64,000 bases of DNA, taken from the NCBI RefSeq assembly GCF_013371465.1, contig NZ_JABWDU010000002.1, forward strand, positions 847,666-911,665. Direction: 5' to 3'. The stretch is from Ensifer oleiphilus. Lineage in GTDB: Bacteria > Pseudomonadota > Alphaproteobacteria > Rhizobiales > Rhizobiaceae. Below are positions 41,724 through 53,865 of this stretch, one piece after another. Every line of letters begins with the position of its first letter. The stretch's first letter is position 1. Below the pieces are notes generated by a model. The model was not told where the DNA came from and did no database searches. It saw nothing but the letters and a program-made list of their open reading frames with translations. Made by a program: the position numbers and the translations under genes.

Positions 41724-42077
41724 CTATTTCTCGAGAAAGGCCTCGAAGCCGCCATAGATCATGCGCTTGCCGTCGAACACGTCTTTCCACGCCTCGCCCT
41801 GCAGTCGCGGATCCTCCATCACCTTGGCAACGATCGCGTCCCGGTCGGCACGCGACTTGTAAGTGATCCAGGAGAAAACCACCGTCTCGTCTTCCCTGGC
41901 CTGTACCGCTCGGGGAAAGGACGTCACCTCGCCATAGGGAACGTCGTCTCCAAGGCACTCGGCATAGGAGAGCGCGCCATGCTCCATCCACACCTCACCC
42001 GCTTGCCGCGCCATGTCCTTGTAGGCCTCGATATTGGCCCTGGGCACCGCAACGATGAAACCATCCACGTAGCTCAT
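41724..42077 (-). CDS. DUF1428 (YbaA-like) protein
   Basis: 117 residues of the DUF1428 family: SYVDGFIVAVPRANIEAYKD at the start, AECLGDDVPYGEVTSFPRAV in the middle, and FDGKRMIYGGFEAFLE at the end, where the GGF motif is highly conserved. The fold is ferredoxin-like; function unknown. AGGAGG lies seven bases before ATG 42077, which rules out the longer frame to 42140. Confidence 0.87.
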   Translation of the reverse strand: MSYVDGFIVAVPRANIEAYKDMARQAGEVWMEHGALSYAECLGDDVPYGEVTSFPRAVQAREDETVVFSWITYKSRADRDAIVAKVMEDPRLQGEAWKDVFDGKRMIYGGFEAFLEK

Positions 42078-42294
42078 GTTGATATCCTCCTCGGTTGCTT
42101 CGACCACCAAAGGACGAACGGGATCGAAAAGTTCCGACATGAGCCTCAGATTTTCCGCTCGATGCGTGCTTGACGCCCTTCAAGGGCTGCCGTTGCGGCC
42201 GCGCCGGGCCTTGCGAAAAAGTTATGATCGCCTGTCGGCAAGTCCCCTTCCCGTTCGTCCTTGGCTGAGACCATCACCCAAGGGAGCAACCGCC

Positions 42295-42747
42295 ATGCAG
42301 AAGATCACGCCCTTTCTCTGGTTCGACAACCAGCTTGAAGACGCCATCCAGTTCTACACCGCCATCTTCCGCAATGCCCGCATCACCGACGTCAAGAAAG
42401 GCCCTGATGGCAGAGCCTTCACCGCCGCCTTCGAGCTCGAGGGACAGGCATTCATGGGGCTCAACGGCGGCCCGCATTTCAAGTTTTCCGAAGCCGTCTC
42501 GTTCTTCGTGCGCTGCGCCGATCAGGCGGAGGTCGATTACTACTGGGAACGGCTGCTCGACGGAGGCACACCGCAGCGCTGCGGCTGGCTGAAGGATCGC
42601 TTCGGTCTGGCCTGGCAGATCATACCCGATGCGCTGATGCGGCACCTGAGCGATCCCGATCCGGCACGCGCCGGCCGCGCCCAGCAGGCGATGATGGGCA
42701 TGGTCAAGATCGACGTCGCCGGGCTTGAAAAGGCAGCCGCCGGCTGA
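42295..42747 (+). CDS. PhnB-like VOC protein
   Basis: 150 residues of the PF06983 VOC subgroup: KITPFLWFDNQLEDAIQFYT at the start, FMGLNGGPHFKFSEAVSFFV in the middle, and WLKDRFGLAWQIIPDAL at the end. These proteins are often annotated as 3-demethylubiquinone methyltransferase-like, but they lack a methyltransferase fold and their function is open. It begins 217 bp from the divergent DUF1428 gene and has a GGGAG site. Confidence 0.82.
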   Translation: MQKITPFLWFDNQLEDAIQFYTAIFRNARITDVKKGPDGRAFTAAFELEGQAFMGLNGGPHFKFSEAVSFFVRCADQAEVDYYWERLLDGGTPQRCGWLKDRFGLAWQIIPDALMRHLSDPDPARAGRAQQAMMGMVKIDVAGLEKAAAG

Positions 42748-42858
42748 GCCTTGTCCTAAAGCACGTTGCGTCTTTCATATAAGCTTGGCGCACTTTAAGG
42801 TCTTGTTTTCATGCATGTCGTTATCGCAGAACCGCTGCACATTTTTGCGCGACGTGCT

Positions 42859-43428
42859 CTAGCTACCGCAGCTTTTCAACTGGCGGCTATAGAGCGAGGC
42901 CATTCCGGTGGCGCGCTTGGCGCCGGTCTTGGCAGTGTCGCTCCAGTTGCCGCGGGCGTAGCCGGCGTGGCCATGGTAGTAGGCGATGTAGAGCCGATAG
43001 GTGTCGTTGAGCGCGATGCCGTTCTTCTCGCCGCTTTCGCGGTGGTACCAGGCGATGAAGCGGATGGCGTCGCCGAAGTCGGAACGCCGCGCCGTCCAGC
43101 GGCCGGTTTCGCTCTGATAGCGCGCCCAGGTGCCGTCGAGCGCCTGCGAATAGCCATAGGCCGACGAAACCCGCGTCCACGGAATGAAGCCGAAGAGTTT
43201 GGTGCGCGGCGGCTTGGCGTTATGGCGGAAGCCGGATTCCGTATAGATCGTCGCCATCAGCACCGGCACGGGCACGCCATATTCGCGCTCCGCCTGATAG
43301 GCGGCGCGGCGCCAGTTGTTGAAAAGGCCATCTCGCTGCTCGAAAACCGCGCATGCGTTTCGGGTGTCTCTCGGCACCGTCGCGCAACCGGCCAGCAACA
43401 GGAGGACGACGACAAAAACGCAACGCAT
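42859..43428 (-). CDS. Lytic transglycosylase-like lipoprotein
   Basis: 189 residues. A lipoprotein signal (LLLLAGC, lipid on Cys15) anchors it in the outer membrane or inner membrane outer face. The SLT-like domain has the catalytic Glu64 in TIYTESGF and the later SSAYGYSQALDGTW motif. It should cleave glycan strands of peptidoglycan. ATG 43428 is preferred to 43443 because AGAGG sits seven bases upstream. Confidence 0.8.
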   Translation of the reverse strand: MRCVFVVVLLLLAGCATVPRDTRNACAVFEQRDGLFNNWRRAAYQAEREYGVPVPVLMATIYTESGFRHNAKPPRTKLFGFIPWTRVSSAYGYSQALDGTWARYQSETGRWTARRSDFGDAIRFIAWYHRESGEKNGIALNDTYRLYIAYYHGHAGYARGNWSDTAKTGAKRATGMASLYSRQLKSCGS

Positions 43429-43781
43429 CTTCGAACCTCTCATTTCGGAGAGATTGATAAAACGTAAACGTTAAGGATCGGTTTTGAATCGAATGCGAGT
43501 GATTGCGGGACTGCCGCATGATTCCTTGGGGCGCATTCGATCCAGGGATGGAATTATGCAGCACGTTCAAATCACCAAGGCGCCCTTTGCACGTTATGTT
43601 TGACGCGCGCGCCTCAGCGTGCATCGGCTAAAATTCCGCTATCTGAAGTTTCAGCTTTGACCTATCCTCGGAGGGTCGGAGGACGTCGGCAGGCGAGCAC
43701 CCAAGCCACGATCCCGAGGCTTTCGGGGATCATGCGAGCGCGCGTCGACGGCGGCACGCGCGAAACGAGGAGAGCGAAGAA
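43429..43781. other. 353-bp gap, no gene seen
   Basis: Promoters for both flanking genes should lie here. AACGT-AA-ACGTT at 43461-43472 is a short inverted repeat near the transglycosylase start. No open frame of note was found. Confidence 0.4.
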
Positions 43782-44195
43782 ATGCGATTTCCTGTCTTGA
43801 TGTTTGCCACCCTTGTCGGTCTGGCGGGCTTGGCGCCGGCCGCTTGGGCCGACGATTGCGCCAATGCCAGCGACCAGGCAACGCTGAACGAATGCGCTGA
43901 CAAAGCCCTGAAGGCCTCCGACACCGAGCTCAACACGCTCTACAAACAGATCGAGGCGCGCCTGAAGGACGATCCGGACAAGACCAGGCTGCTCGTGTCG
44001 GCGCAGAAAGCCTGGATCGCCTTTCGTGATGCGGAATGCGACTTTTCCGCAGCCGGCGTTGCGGGAGGCTCGGTCTATCCGATGATCGTTCTTCAATGCC
44101 GGGATGGCTTGACGCAGAACCGCGTCAAGGACTTCAAGACCTATTTGAGCTGCGAAGAAGGCGACCTCAGTTGCCCCGTGCCCTCAGCCAACTGA
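43782..44195 (+). CDS. LprI-like (DUF1311) secreted protein
   Basis: 137 residues. A signal peptide (cleavage after AWA, about residue 22) precedes the DUF1311 domain: CANASDQATLNECADKALKA, then the helix LLVSAQKAWIAFRDAECDF, and a final Cys near CRDGLTQNRVKDF. The six Cys residues could form three disulfides. Family members can inhibit lysozyme. It is followed after 8 bp by a DUF2066 gene. Confidence 0.85.
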   Translation: MRFPVLMFATLVGLAGLAPAAWADDCANASDQATLNECADKALKASDTELNTLYKQIEARLKDDPDKTRLLVSAQKAWIAFRDAECDFSAAGVAGGSVYPMIVLQCRDGLTQNRVKDFKTYLSCEEGDLSCPVPSAN

Positions 44196-44203
44196 AGCCT
44201 GCC

Positions 44204-45028
44204 GTGACGACGCCGGCGAGGACATGTGTTTTCGCCGTCGCCCTTGCCACTGCCTGGCTTGGCGGCGCGGCAAAGGCAACTGACCGATCGAACCTCTACA
44301 CCAGCGATGCGATCGTCACCGGCACCGGCGAAGAGAACCGGCAGATCGCCTTTCGCGAATGCCTGAGCGAAGTTTTGGTCAAGGCTTCCGGCGATGCCAG
44401 GCTCGCCGACAGCACCGCGCTGCCCACCCTGCAGGCGCGGGCGGCGGAGTTCGTCGCAAGCTTCTCCTATCGCGACCGGTTGGAAGGCGTCCCGATCCAT
44501 GACGAGCAGGGAACGCACGACCGTCCGCACGATCTCACCTGCCGTTTCGAGCCGAAGATCATTGACCCTCTGCTGGCAAGACTTGGGTCGAAGCCGTGGC
44601 TTTCGCCGCGTCCGATCATCGCCGTGCTGCTGGCCGTCAAAGACCAGACGCGCCGCTTCGTGCTGGCGCGCGACGGCAGCGAAAGCCCCTATATGGCGCA
44701 ATCGCTTGCCGCTGCCACGGTTCCGCTGGCTCTCATGGCCCGCCTTCCCGACGCTGAAACGCTTGCCGCCGCAAGGCTCGATTTCGACCATCTATCCCGG
44801 TTGAACTCGACTGAGCTGAAACAGCTGGCCGCGGATATCGGCGCAGAAATCCCCCTCGCCGGCACGCTCGTCTGGTCCGACGCCGCACGTGGCTGGATCG
44901 CCGATTGGCGCCTCGTCGAGAACGGCAAGGCGTATCGTTGGCAGATCAAGGGCGTCAGCTTCGATGACGCATTTCGCAACGCCATGCGGGGCGCGGCACG
45001 CGTTCTCTCCGGCAACGGCCCGCCCTAG
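44204..45028 (+). CDS. DUF2066 secreted protein
   Basis: 274 residues from a GTG start at 44204. The first 28 residues form a signal peptide (TCVFAVALATAWLGGAAKA). The body matches DUF2066: LYTSDAIVTGTGEENRQIAF, LSEVLVKASGDARLADS, and the late GAEIPLAGTLVWSDAARGWI segment. The role is unknown. The GTG is chosen because it places the signal peptide first and lies 8 bp after the LprI-like stop; the longer frame to 44036 runs inside that gene. Confidence 0.75.
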   Translation: MTTPARTCVFAVALATAWLGGAAKATDRSNLYTSDAIVTGTGEENRQIAFRECLSEVLVKASGDARLADSTALPTLQARAAEFVASFSYRDRLEGVPIHDEQGTHDRPHDLTCRFEPKIIDPLLARLGSKPWLSPRPIIAVLLAVKDQTRRFVLARDGSESPYMAQSLAAATVPLALMARLPDAETLAAARLDFDHLSRLNSTELKQLAADIGAEIPLAGTLVWSDAARGWIADWRLVENGKAYRWQIKGVSFDDAFRNAMRGAARVLSGNGPP

Positions 45029-45072
45029 TCGAGCGTTGCGCGCTTGCCGACTGTTGCTCGATGCTGCTGATC

Positions 45073-45366
45073 TCACCCGAGAGACGCAACCAGTTCGCGG
45101 TAGGCCGCTTCCGGGAATGCCTTGAGCGTGCGGGTGCGCACATTGCCGCCCATGCCGAGCGTCATGGCAAAACGTGCCGCCACCGCATCGTCAGGCGCCT
45201 CGCATATCGCCACCATGTCGTACTCGCCCATGGTCAGAAAGAAATGTTTGAAGGAGCCGCCCATGTCGCCAAGCATCTTCTTGGCCGCGTCGAGGCGCTT
45301 CGGAGACTCACGCACATTCTTCACGCCCTGCTCAGTCCAGTTGAGGAGCACGACATAAGTGGTCAT
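45073..45366 (-). CDS. GYD domain-containing protein
   Basis: 97 residues with TTYVVLLNWTEQGVKNVRES at the start and FLTMGEYDMVAICEAPDD, the GxYD motif, near residue 45. This is the second GYD protein in the window, only distantly similar to that at 6.1 kb. AGGAGG stands 7 bases before ATG 45366. It ends 44 bp from the end of the DUF2066 gene, converging on it. Function unknown. Confidence 0.83.
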   Translation of the reverse strand: MTTYVVLLNWTEQGVKNVRESPKRLDAAKKMLGDMGGSFKHFFLTMGEYDMVAICEAPDDAVAARFAMTLGMGGNVRTRTLKAFPEAAYRELVASLG

Positions 45367-45512
45367 TTCACACCTCCTACAGGACACGTTTCACGCCCGC
45401 GGTGCGACTGCTCCCGCGCTTTGGCCGGGTGCCCCGATTGCTCGGAAAGGGGGAGTATAGTCCTCCGGGCAAGCCGCCACAAGAAAACCGGCAGAGCGCC
45501 CGCACAGAAACG

Positions 45513-45535
45513 AAAAAGCCGGGCGATGGCCCGGC
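45513..45535 (-). terminator. Terminator of rpoD
   Basis: On the minus strand, GCCGGGC and GCCCGGC (45518-45535) pair around a four-base loop and are followed by TTTTT (45517-45513). It lies 62 bp beyond the rpoD stop codon. Confidence 0.87.
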
Positions 45536-45596
45536 CTTTGAATGTTGGATTTTCGACCGCTTAGCTCTAGAGGAACGAGCGCAGCTTGCGGCTTGT

Positions 45597-47657
<2,061 letters not shown>

Positions 47658-48117
47658 TTAGTTCGTCGCTTTCCTTGTCGCAACCGGCGTGAGCCCGGTG
47701 CAAATGCCGCTCGAAGGTCCGGGTGCGCCGCGCACCCGCCACCGAATCATTTCCCCTGACGTAACGGGATGATGTTTAATTCCTGATTAACCACGATAGC
47801 GATCGTGGCAAAGCGGACAAGCTTCGACAGTCCTGCCACTGAAGCACTACTGGCATGATATCCTAACCGCCGTGTCATTTCGCCATTTCTTGCTTGGAAA
47901 TGGTGATTCCCAGAATTTTCGATCCCGTCAAGCATTTCCGCTGAAAAACCGCCTGATTCGGCAAAAATCGCCTCAGTTCACGTTTTCGGGTGTTTATCAG
48001 CTTCCGCTGAACATGTAGGCGTTGCCCATAAAAAGACAAGGGTCGATACTGCCTATCGGCAAGGCAAGATTGCGTCACATCCGCAAGCGCAACCATACCT
48101 ATGCACAATACCGCCGA
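47658..48117. other. 460-bp gap upstream of rpoD
   Basis: This holds the rpoD promoter region and the end of the GFA gene. A frame at 47875-48108 on the minus strand has no ribosome site or domain character. AT-rich patches around 47770-47800 (GTTTAATTCCTGATTAACC) are probably promoter sequence. No RNA gene recognised. Confidence 0.4.
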
Positions 48118-48462
48118 TCATACCGATAGCCCGTCATATTTGACGATGTTCACCGCCTCGATATCGAACTCCGGCAGACAGCGCAGGTTGATGGCCGCCA
48201 TCGGTCCGTTCGGACCCGCCCCTTCGCCGAAAGGCGCGATACCGCAATGGCTGCAGAAGTGATGTTTGATCACATGCCTGTTGAATTCATAAGTCGAGAG
48301 ATCGGCTTCCGATGTCTTCAGGCTCAGACTGTCGCGTGGAACGAAGGCGAGCAAGCCGCCGCGCCGGCGGCACATCGAACAATTGCAATCGATCGCCTCG
48401 GCGAAGTCTCCCTCGACCTCGAAAGCGATTTTGCCGCAATGGCAACTTCCCTCGTAACGCAT
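48118..48462 (-). CDS. GFA/CENP-V family zinc protein
   Basis: 114 residues with the GFA zinc ligands: SCHCGKIAFEVEG (residues 6-18), DCNCSMCRRRG (near 30) and FCSHCGIAPFG (near 73). The family includes glutathione-dependent formaldehyde-activating proteins, but most members have unproved roles. AGGAG precedes ATG 48462; the longer frame to 48561 adds unrelated sequence. Confidence 0.85.
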   Translation of the reverse strand: MRYEGSCHCGKIAFEVEGDFAEAIDCNCSMCRRRGGLLAFVPRDSLSLKTSEADLSTYEFNRHVIKHHFCSHCGIAPFGEGAGPNGPMAAINLRCLPEFDIEAVNIVKYDGLSV

Positions 48463-48679
48463 GCACTGGCTCCTTTGGCCGCCACAACCGTTGATCGCGG
48501 CCGCCCGCGACTGTCGGCAAAGATAGTGCGCGAACACGGGCGAACAAGCCGGATTGAACAACCCGTGCCAAGACGCAAAACAATTCCCGGAAACCCCAAC
48601 TTCGCCCGTCTGTTCGCAACATTATTCCGGTTTTCCGCTTGCCCTCGACCCAATCTCGACTGACCTTCCGGCCGAGAAA

Positions 48680-49150
48680 ATGGAGGCACTCTTGAATATC
48701 AAGGAAACCGACGCGATGCGCGTCATCAGCATTCAACGCAGGCTGACTATTCCCGACATCAGGCATGCAAGCGCCGAGCTTGCGCCGTTGATCGCCGCGG
48801 AAATCGACCGCGCGGGCCTGAAGCCCGCAGGGCCATGGATCTTCATTGCCCAGAACCTGCCGAAAAATGCCAAGTCCGCATTTGACTGGCGCATCTGCCG
48901 CCCCGTCGAAGGCGGTGAAGCCTATGACGGCATGCTCGACATGATCGAGCTGGAGCCGATCATGGTCGCCTCGACCCTGCATCAGGGGCCGATGCGAAGC
49001 CTCTTCACCCAGGGCTATGCGCCGCTGGTCGAAAAGATCGAGATGAGCCGACACAATTTCTCCGGCGAGAGCCGCGAGATCTATCACCGTTGGGCAGGTC
49101 CCGGCTCTCGCTACCACGAGATCGAGATCCAGTTCGGCCTCGCCAATTGA
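48680..49150 (+). CDS. GyrI-like small-molecule-binding protein
   Basis: 156 residues from ATG 48680. The start may really be TTG 48692, since GGAGG lies 5 bases before it. The sequence resembles the GyrI/AraC effector-binding fold, with RVISIQRRLTIPDIRHASAE at the start and the strand FDWRICRPVEGGE in the middle. Such single-domain proteins bind or modify small aromatic compounds, but no function is known. It is divergent from the GFA gene. Confidence 0.68.
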   Translation: MEALLNIKETDAMRVISIQRRLTIPDIRHASAELAPLIAAEIDRAGLKPAGPWIFIAQNLPKNAKSAFDWRICRPVEGGEAYDGMLDMIELEPIMVASTLHQGPMRSLFTQGYAPLVEKIEMSRHNFSGESREIYHRWAGPGSRYHEIEIQFGLAN

Positions 49151-49154
49151 CAAG

Positions 49155-49186
49155 AAGACCGCGCATCGATGGCGATACGCGGTCTT
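49155..49186. terminator. Hairpin between GyrI-like and tdh genes
   Basis: AAGACCGCG (49155-49163) pairs with CGCGGTCTT (49178-49186) around a 14-base loop, 5 bases after the GyrI-like stop. It has no strong U-run on either side. Probably a weak bidirectional terminator for two converging genes. Confidence 0.5.
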
Positions 49187-49231
49187 GTGGATTTCGGCTT
49201 TCTAGCGAAGCGCCGCCTCACCACGCCCCGT

Positions 49232-50266
49232 TCACCAGTCCATGACGACCTTGCCGGAATTGCCGGAGCGCATGGCCTCGAAGCCGTCGCGGAAATCGTC
49301 GATACCGATGCGGTGGGTGATGACGGGCGAAAGATCGAGCCCGCCCTGGACGAAGGCGATCATCTTGTACCAGGTCTCGAACATCTCGCGCCCGTAGATG
49401 CCCTTGAGGTTGAGCATCTTGAAGATCACCTTGTTCCAGTCGATCTCGAAACCGGCCGGCGCGATGCCGAGAATGGCGATCTTGCCGCCATTGTTCATCT
49501 TGTCGATCATGTCGCGGAACGCCGGTGCCGCCCCCGACATCTCCAGCCCGACATCGAAGCCCTCGGTCATGCCGATCGCCTTCATAACGTCGGCAAGGTT
49601 CTCCTTCGAGGCGTCGACGACATGGTCGATGCCGAGGTTTCGGGCAAGTTCAAGCCGCGTCGGGTTGATGTCGGTGATGACAACCTTGCGCGCGCCCGAG
49701 CGCTTGGCAACCAGCGCGCCCATGATGCCGATCGGGCCCGCACCGGTCACCAACACGTCCTCGCCGACGAGATCGAAGGAAAGGGCAGTGTGCACCGCAT
49801 TGCCGAAGGGGTCGAAGATCGCCGCGATCTCGTCGGGAACATCTTCCGGGATCGGCACGACGTTGTATTCCGGCAGGCAGACGAACTCGCCGAACGAGCC
49901 CGGTCGGTTGACGCCGACGCCGAGCGTGTTGCGGCACAGATGCCCACGACCGGCACGGCAGTTGCGGCACTTGCCGCAGACGATATGCCCCTCGCCCGAG
50001 ACCCGCTCGCCGACATGATACTTCGTCACCGCCGAGCCGACCTCGGCGATCTCGCCCATGAATTCATGGCCGACGACCATCGGCACCGGAATGGTCTTTT
50101 GCGCCCACTGGTCCCAGTTCCAGATGTGCACGTCGGTGCCACAGATCGCCGACTTCTTCACCTTGATCAAAACGTCGTTCGGCCCGACCTCGGGCACCGG
50201 CACGCGCTCCATCCACAGCCCGACCTCGGGCTTCGTCTTCACCAGCGCCTTCATCATGTTCGTCAT
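49232..50266 (-). CDS. tdh: L-threonine 3-dehydrogenase
   Basis: 344 residues of the zinc-containing medium-chain dehydrogenase type. Catalytic zinc ligands are Cys42, His67 and Glu68 ([15 protein letters not shown]); the structural zinc is held by Cys97, Cys100, Cys103 and Cys111. The NAD motif [11 protein letters not shown] is near 175. The enzyme oxidises threonine to 2-amino-3-ketobutyrate, which Kbl, encoded 11 bp upstream on the same strand, cleaves. Start at ATG 50266, agreeing with the family length. Confidence 0.95.
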   Translation of the reverse strand: MTNMMKALVKTKPEVGLWMERVPVPEVGPNDVLIKVKKSAICGTDVHIWNWDQWAQKTIPVPMVVGHEFMGEIAEVGSAVTKYHVGERVSGEGHIVCGKCRNCRAGRGHLCRNTLGVGVNRPGSFGEFVCLPEYNVVPIPEDVPDEIAAIFDPFGNAVHTALSFDLVGEDVLVTGAGPIGIMGALVAKRSGARKVVITDINPTRLELARNLGIDHVVDASKENLADVMKAIGMTEGFDVGLEMSGAAPAFRDMIDKMNNGGKIAILGIAPAGFEIDWNKVIFKMLNLKGIYGREMFETWYKMIAFVQGGLDLSPVITHRIGIDDFRDGFEAMRSGNSGKVVMDW

Positions 50267-50277
50267 CGATCCAATCC

Positions 50278-51465
50278 TCAAATCACGCCGAGGTCGCGGC
50301 CGACCTCTTCGAAGGCGGCAATCGCCCGACACACGTCCTGTTTGCTGTGGGCCGCCGACATCTGCGTGCGGATGCGGGCCTGACCCTTCGGCACCACCGG
50401 GAAGGAGAAGCCGATGACATAGACGCCCTTTTGCAGCATGCGTGCCGCCATCTCCTGCGCCAGTGCCGCATCGCCGAGCATCACCGGGATGATCGGATGG
50501 CCCTCGCCGGCCAGCGTAAAGCCGAGCTTCGACATCTCGGTCCGGAAAAGGGTGGCATTGGCATAAAGCCGGGCCCGCAGCGCATCGCCGTTGTCGATCA
50601 GGTCGAACACTTTCAGCGAGGCAGCCGCAATCACTGGCGCCAGCGTGTTGGAAAAGAGGTAGGGCCGCGACCGCTGCCGCAGCCACTCGACCACTTCGGC
50701 CTTGCCCGAGGTGTAGCCGCCCGAAGCGCCGCCGAGCGCCTTGCCGAGCGTGCCGGTGATGATGTCGACCCGGCCCTCGACGCCGCAATGTTCGGCCGAG
50801 CCGCGGCCATGTTTACCCACGAAACCGACCGCATGGCTGTCGTCGACCATGACCATGGCACCGTATTTCTCGGCGAGATCGCAGACGCCGCCGAGATTGG
50901 CGATGATGCCGTCCATCGAGAACACGCCGTCGGTGGCGATCAGCTTGAAGCGGCTGCCTTCGGCCTTCTTCAATTCCTCTTCCAGTGCCGCCATGTCGTT
51001 GTTGGCATAACGGAAGCGCTTGGCTTTCGACAGCCGCACGCCGTCGATGATCGAGGCGTGGTTCAAGGCGTCGGAGATGATCGCATCCTCTTCGCCAAGC
51101 AGCGTCTCGAACAGGCCGCCATTGGCATCGAAGCAGGAGGAATAGAGGATCGTGTCTTCCAGGCCGAGGAAGGACGAGATGCGCGCTTCGAGCTGCTTGT
51201 GCTCTTCCTGCGTGCCGCAGATGAAGCGCACCGACGCCATGCCGTAGCCATAGCGGTCGAGCGCCTGCTTGCCGGCTTCGGCCAGTTCCGCATTGTCGGC
51301 AAGCCCGAGATAGTTGTTGGCGCAGAAGTTCAGCACCCGCTCGCCCGAGGCAACCTCGATCTCACCCGCCTGCTTCGAGACGATCACCCGCTCCGACTTG
51401 TAAAGGCCTGACGATTTGAGACCGTCCAGTTCGGAACGAAGGTGGGAGAGAAAGGCTGAGGTCAT
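50278..51465 (-). CDS. kbl: 2-amino-3-ketobutyrate coenzyme A ligase
   Basis: 395 residues, alpha-oxoamine synthase family. The PLP lysine is Lys242 ([14 protein letters not shown]), with the cofactor-binding DDSHAVGF at 208-215 and NHASIIDG at 135. It cleaves 2-amino-3-ketobutyrate with CoA to give glycine and acetyl-CoA. It forms an operon with tdh just downstream, so the two genes together degrade threonine. The start at 51465 matches homologues. Confidence 0.95.
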   Translation of the reverse strand: MTSAFLSHLRSELDGLKSSGLYKSERVIVSKQAGEIEVASGERVLNFCANNYLGLADNAELAEAGKQALDRYGYGMASVRFICGTQEEHKQLEARISSFLGLEDTILYSSCFDANGGLFETLLGEEDAIISDALNHASIIDGVRLSKAKRFRYANNDMAALEEELKKAEGSRFKLIATDGVFSMDGIIANLGGVCDLAEKYGAMVMVDDSHAVGFVGKHGRGSAEHCGVEGRVDIITGTLGKALGGASGGYTSGKAEVVEWLRQRSRPYLFSNTLAPVIAAASLKVFDLIDNGDALRARLYANATLFRTEMSKLGFTLAGEGHPIIPVMLGDAALAQEMAARMLQKGVYVIGFSFPVVPKGQARIRTQMSAAHSKQDVCRAIAAFEEVGRDLGVI

Positions 51466-51788
51466 GGCTGGCCGCTTTCGCTGTGAAGAGGACGTTTCGT
51501 GCCAAACGAGTACCACGCCAGCTTTCCCGTTGCAGCAAATTCCCGCGGCTTGAGAGGGCCAGGCGGCATTCCCTAGGCAAAACGACAGGGCATTGCATCG
51601 CGAGGCTGGCCACGCGACATTTTATGTCGTGGCCTTCGCCGTGCATGACAGATTGCTTCAGTCAAAGTTGGGCTTGCGGGCGCAGTCAGCGACGCTGGAA
51701 CCTCATGTCAAATTGGGCACTGTCTATCGCATCGCGTCGGCGGCGCGATCGATTGAGGGCACGCCGCGGCAGCCCCTGGCGCGCAGTA
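51466..51788. other. 323-bp gap between kbl and recQ
   Basis: The kbl promoter should lie here. I see no gene; the long plus-strand frame that crosses it is a shadow of recQ. No clear hairpin terminator for recQ was spotted. Confidence 0.4.
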
Positions 51789-53666
51789 TCACCCCTCGAG
51801 ATACCCGTCGATGACAGCGAGAAATGCCTCGCCGTAGCGCTCGCGTTTGCTTTCGCCGATGCCGGGGATGTCGAGCAATTCGTCAAAACTGCGCGGGCGC
51901 TCCTTGGCGAGCGCGATCAGCGTTGCGTCCGGGAAGACGACGTAGGGCGGCACGTTCAGGTCCTTGGCGATGGTGAAGCGTTCGGCGCGCAGCCGTTCGA
52001 ACAGCTCGAGGTCGGAGCCGGCGAGGTCGGCGCGTTCGCGCTGGCTGCCGGATTTCGCCTGCCGTGCCCCCTTGCCCGTCTGCGGGCGGTCCTTGCGAAA
52101 CAGCACCTGGCGCTCGCGCTTGAACACCGCGCGCGCCTCCGGCTCGAGCTTGATCGCGCCGAAGGCGGTGTGATCGACACTGACGAGACCGGCCGCCAGC
52201 AATTGTCGAAACACCGATTGCCAGGTCCGGGCCGGCAGATCCTTGCCGGCACCGAAGACCGGCATGTCGACATGGCCGAAACGCTCGGTCTTTTCGTTGA
52301 CGGTCCCCATCAGCACGTCGACGACGTGGCCTGTGCCGAAACGTTCGCCCGTGCGATAGACGGCGGCAAGCGCCTTGATCGCAGCCTCGGTTCCATCCCA
52401 GGTTTCCACCGGCTTCAGGCAGGTGTCGCAATGGCCGCAGCGGCCGGGATGCGCCTCGCCGAAATGCGCGAGGATCGCCTGGCGGCGGCAGCCGGCCGTC
52501 TCGCAGATCGCCAGAAGCGCGTTGAGCTTGCCGCGCTCGATGCGCTTGATATCGTCGCCCGCCCCACCCTCGTCGATCATCCGGCGGCGCTGCAGCACAT
52601 CGGCCATGCCATAGGCCATCCAGACCTCGGACGGCTGACCATCGCGGCCGGCGCGGCCGGTCTCCTGGTAATAGGCCTCGATCGAACCCGGCAGATCGAG
52701 ATGGGCGACATAGCGCACATCAGGCTTGTCGATGCCCATGCCGAAGGCGACGGTCGCAACCAAGCAGAGACTTTCCTCTTTCAGGAACGCGTCCTGGTGG
52801 GCGTCGCGCAGCGTCCGGTCCATGCCGGCGTGGTAGGGGAGCGCGCGAATCCCCTGCCCGTTCAGCCACTCGGCCGTGTCCTCGACCTTGGCGCGCGACA
52901 GACAGTAGACGATGCCGGAGGAACCGCGAAAGCGGCTGAGGAAGCGCAGCAGTTGTTGACGCGGCTGGTCGCGCTCGACGATTTCATAGGCAATGTTCGG
53001 ACGGTCGAAGCTGGTGGTGAAGACTTCGGCGCCCTGCAGCGACAAACGCTCGATAATGTCTTCACGGGTATGTGGATCGGCCGTCGCCGTCAGCGCGATG
53101 CGCGGCACGCCGGGATAGCGCTCGGCAAGCAGGCCGAGCGTGCGGTATTCCGGCCGGAAATCATGGCCCCACTGCGAAACGCAATGGGCCTCGTCGATGG
53201 CGAAAAGCGCAATGCGGGCATTGCCGATGAGGTCGGCGAAGCCGTCGGTAACGATGCGCTCGGGCGTAACGTAAAGCAGATCCAGCGTGCCGTCGGCAAT
53301 CTGCCGGCGCACCGCGATCGCCTCTTCGCGTGTCAGCGACGAATTGAGGGCGGCCGCATTGACGCCGAGCTGCTTCAGCGCCTCCACCTGATCGCGCATC
53401 AGCGCGATCAGCGGCGAAACGACGATACCAAGGCCGGGACGGCACAGAGCCGGAATCTGGAAGCAGAGCGACTTGCCGGCGCCGGTCGGAAACAGAACGA
53501 CGGCATCGCCACCGCCGGCCACATGCTCGACCACTTCCTGCTGCCGGCCGCGAAAGGCCGAATAGCCGTAGACGCGCTTGAGCACATCGAGCGGCGCTCG
53601 GCCGGCGTCGTCGAAGAGTTGGCTGGCAGCACTTCTGTCGTGCTGCGCACGTTCGACGAACTCCAT
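51789..53666 (-). CDS. recQ: ATP-dependent DNA helicase RecQ
   Basis: 625 residues. Walker A TGAGKS (61-66), DEAH box (158-161) with the aromatic-rich loop [14 protein letters not shown], motif VI ([11 protein letters not shown]), a zinc-binding C4 domain ([19 protein letters not shown]) and a C-terminal HRDC domain ([20 protein letters not shown]) are all present. It unwinds DNA in 3'-5' direction and acts in recombination repair and fork restart. A complete, standard-length protein. Confidence 0.95.
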   Translation of the reverse strand: MEFVERAQHDRSAASQLFDDAGRAPLDVLKRVYGYSAFRGRQQEVVEHVAGGGDAVVLFPTGAGKSLCFQIPALCRPGLGIVVSPLIALMRDQVEALKQLGVNAAALNSSLTREEAIAVRRQIADGTLDLLYVTPERIVTDGFADLIGNARIALFAIDEAHCVSQWGHDFRPEYRTLGLLAERYPGVPRIALTATADPHTREDIIERLSLQGAEVFTTSFDRPNIAYEIVERDQPRQQLLRFLSRFRGSSGIVYCLSRAKVEDTAEWLNGQGIRALPYHAGMDRTLRDAHQDAFLKEESLCLVATVAFGMGIDKPDVRYVAHLDLPGSIEAYYQETGRAGRDGQPSEVWMAYGMADVLQRRRMIDEGGAGDDIKRIERGKLNALLAICETAGCRRQAILAHFGEAHPGRCGHCDTCLKPVETWDGTEAAIKALAAVYRTGERFGTGHVVDVLMGTVNEKTERFGHVDMPVFGAGKDLPARTWQSVFRQLLAAGLVSVDHTAFGAIKLEPEARAVFKRERQVLFRKDRPQTGKGARQAKSGSQRERADLAGSDLELFERLRAERFTIAKDLNVPPYVVFPDATLIALAKERPRSFDELLDIPGIGESKRERYGEAFLAVIDGYLEG

Positions 53667-53865
53667 TGCATCTCCTTCGGGGAATCACACACTGCCATCA
53701 TCGCCAGATGCGACGGCAATGCCATAGGCGTCAGCCTATTTGAAGACACAGGCTGGATATCCGGGAGGATCGGCAGGTGTTTTCGGTCGAGGATTGGTGT
53801 TTTTGACAGCGCGGCCTTATTCATGCATCGGTACTTTAGGAAGCCGATATCATCGGAAGGGCATC

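Noticed and set aside
49232-50788. 518-codon version of the tdh frame
   Set aside because: The first ~174 residues are the antisense-like out-of-frame reading of kbl; the true start is ATG 50266.
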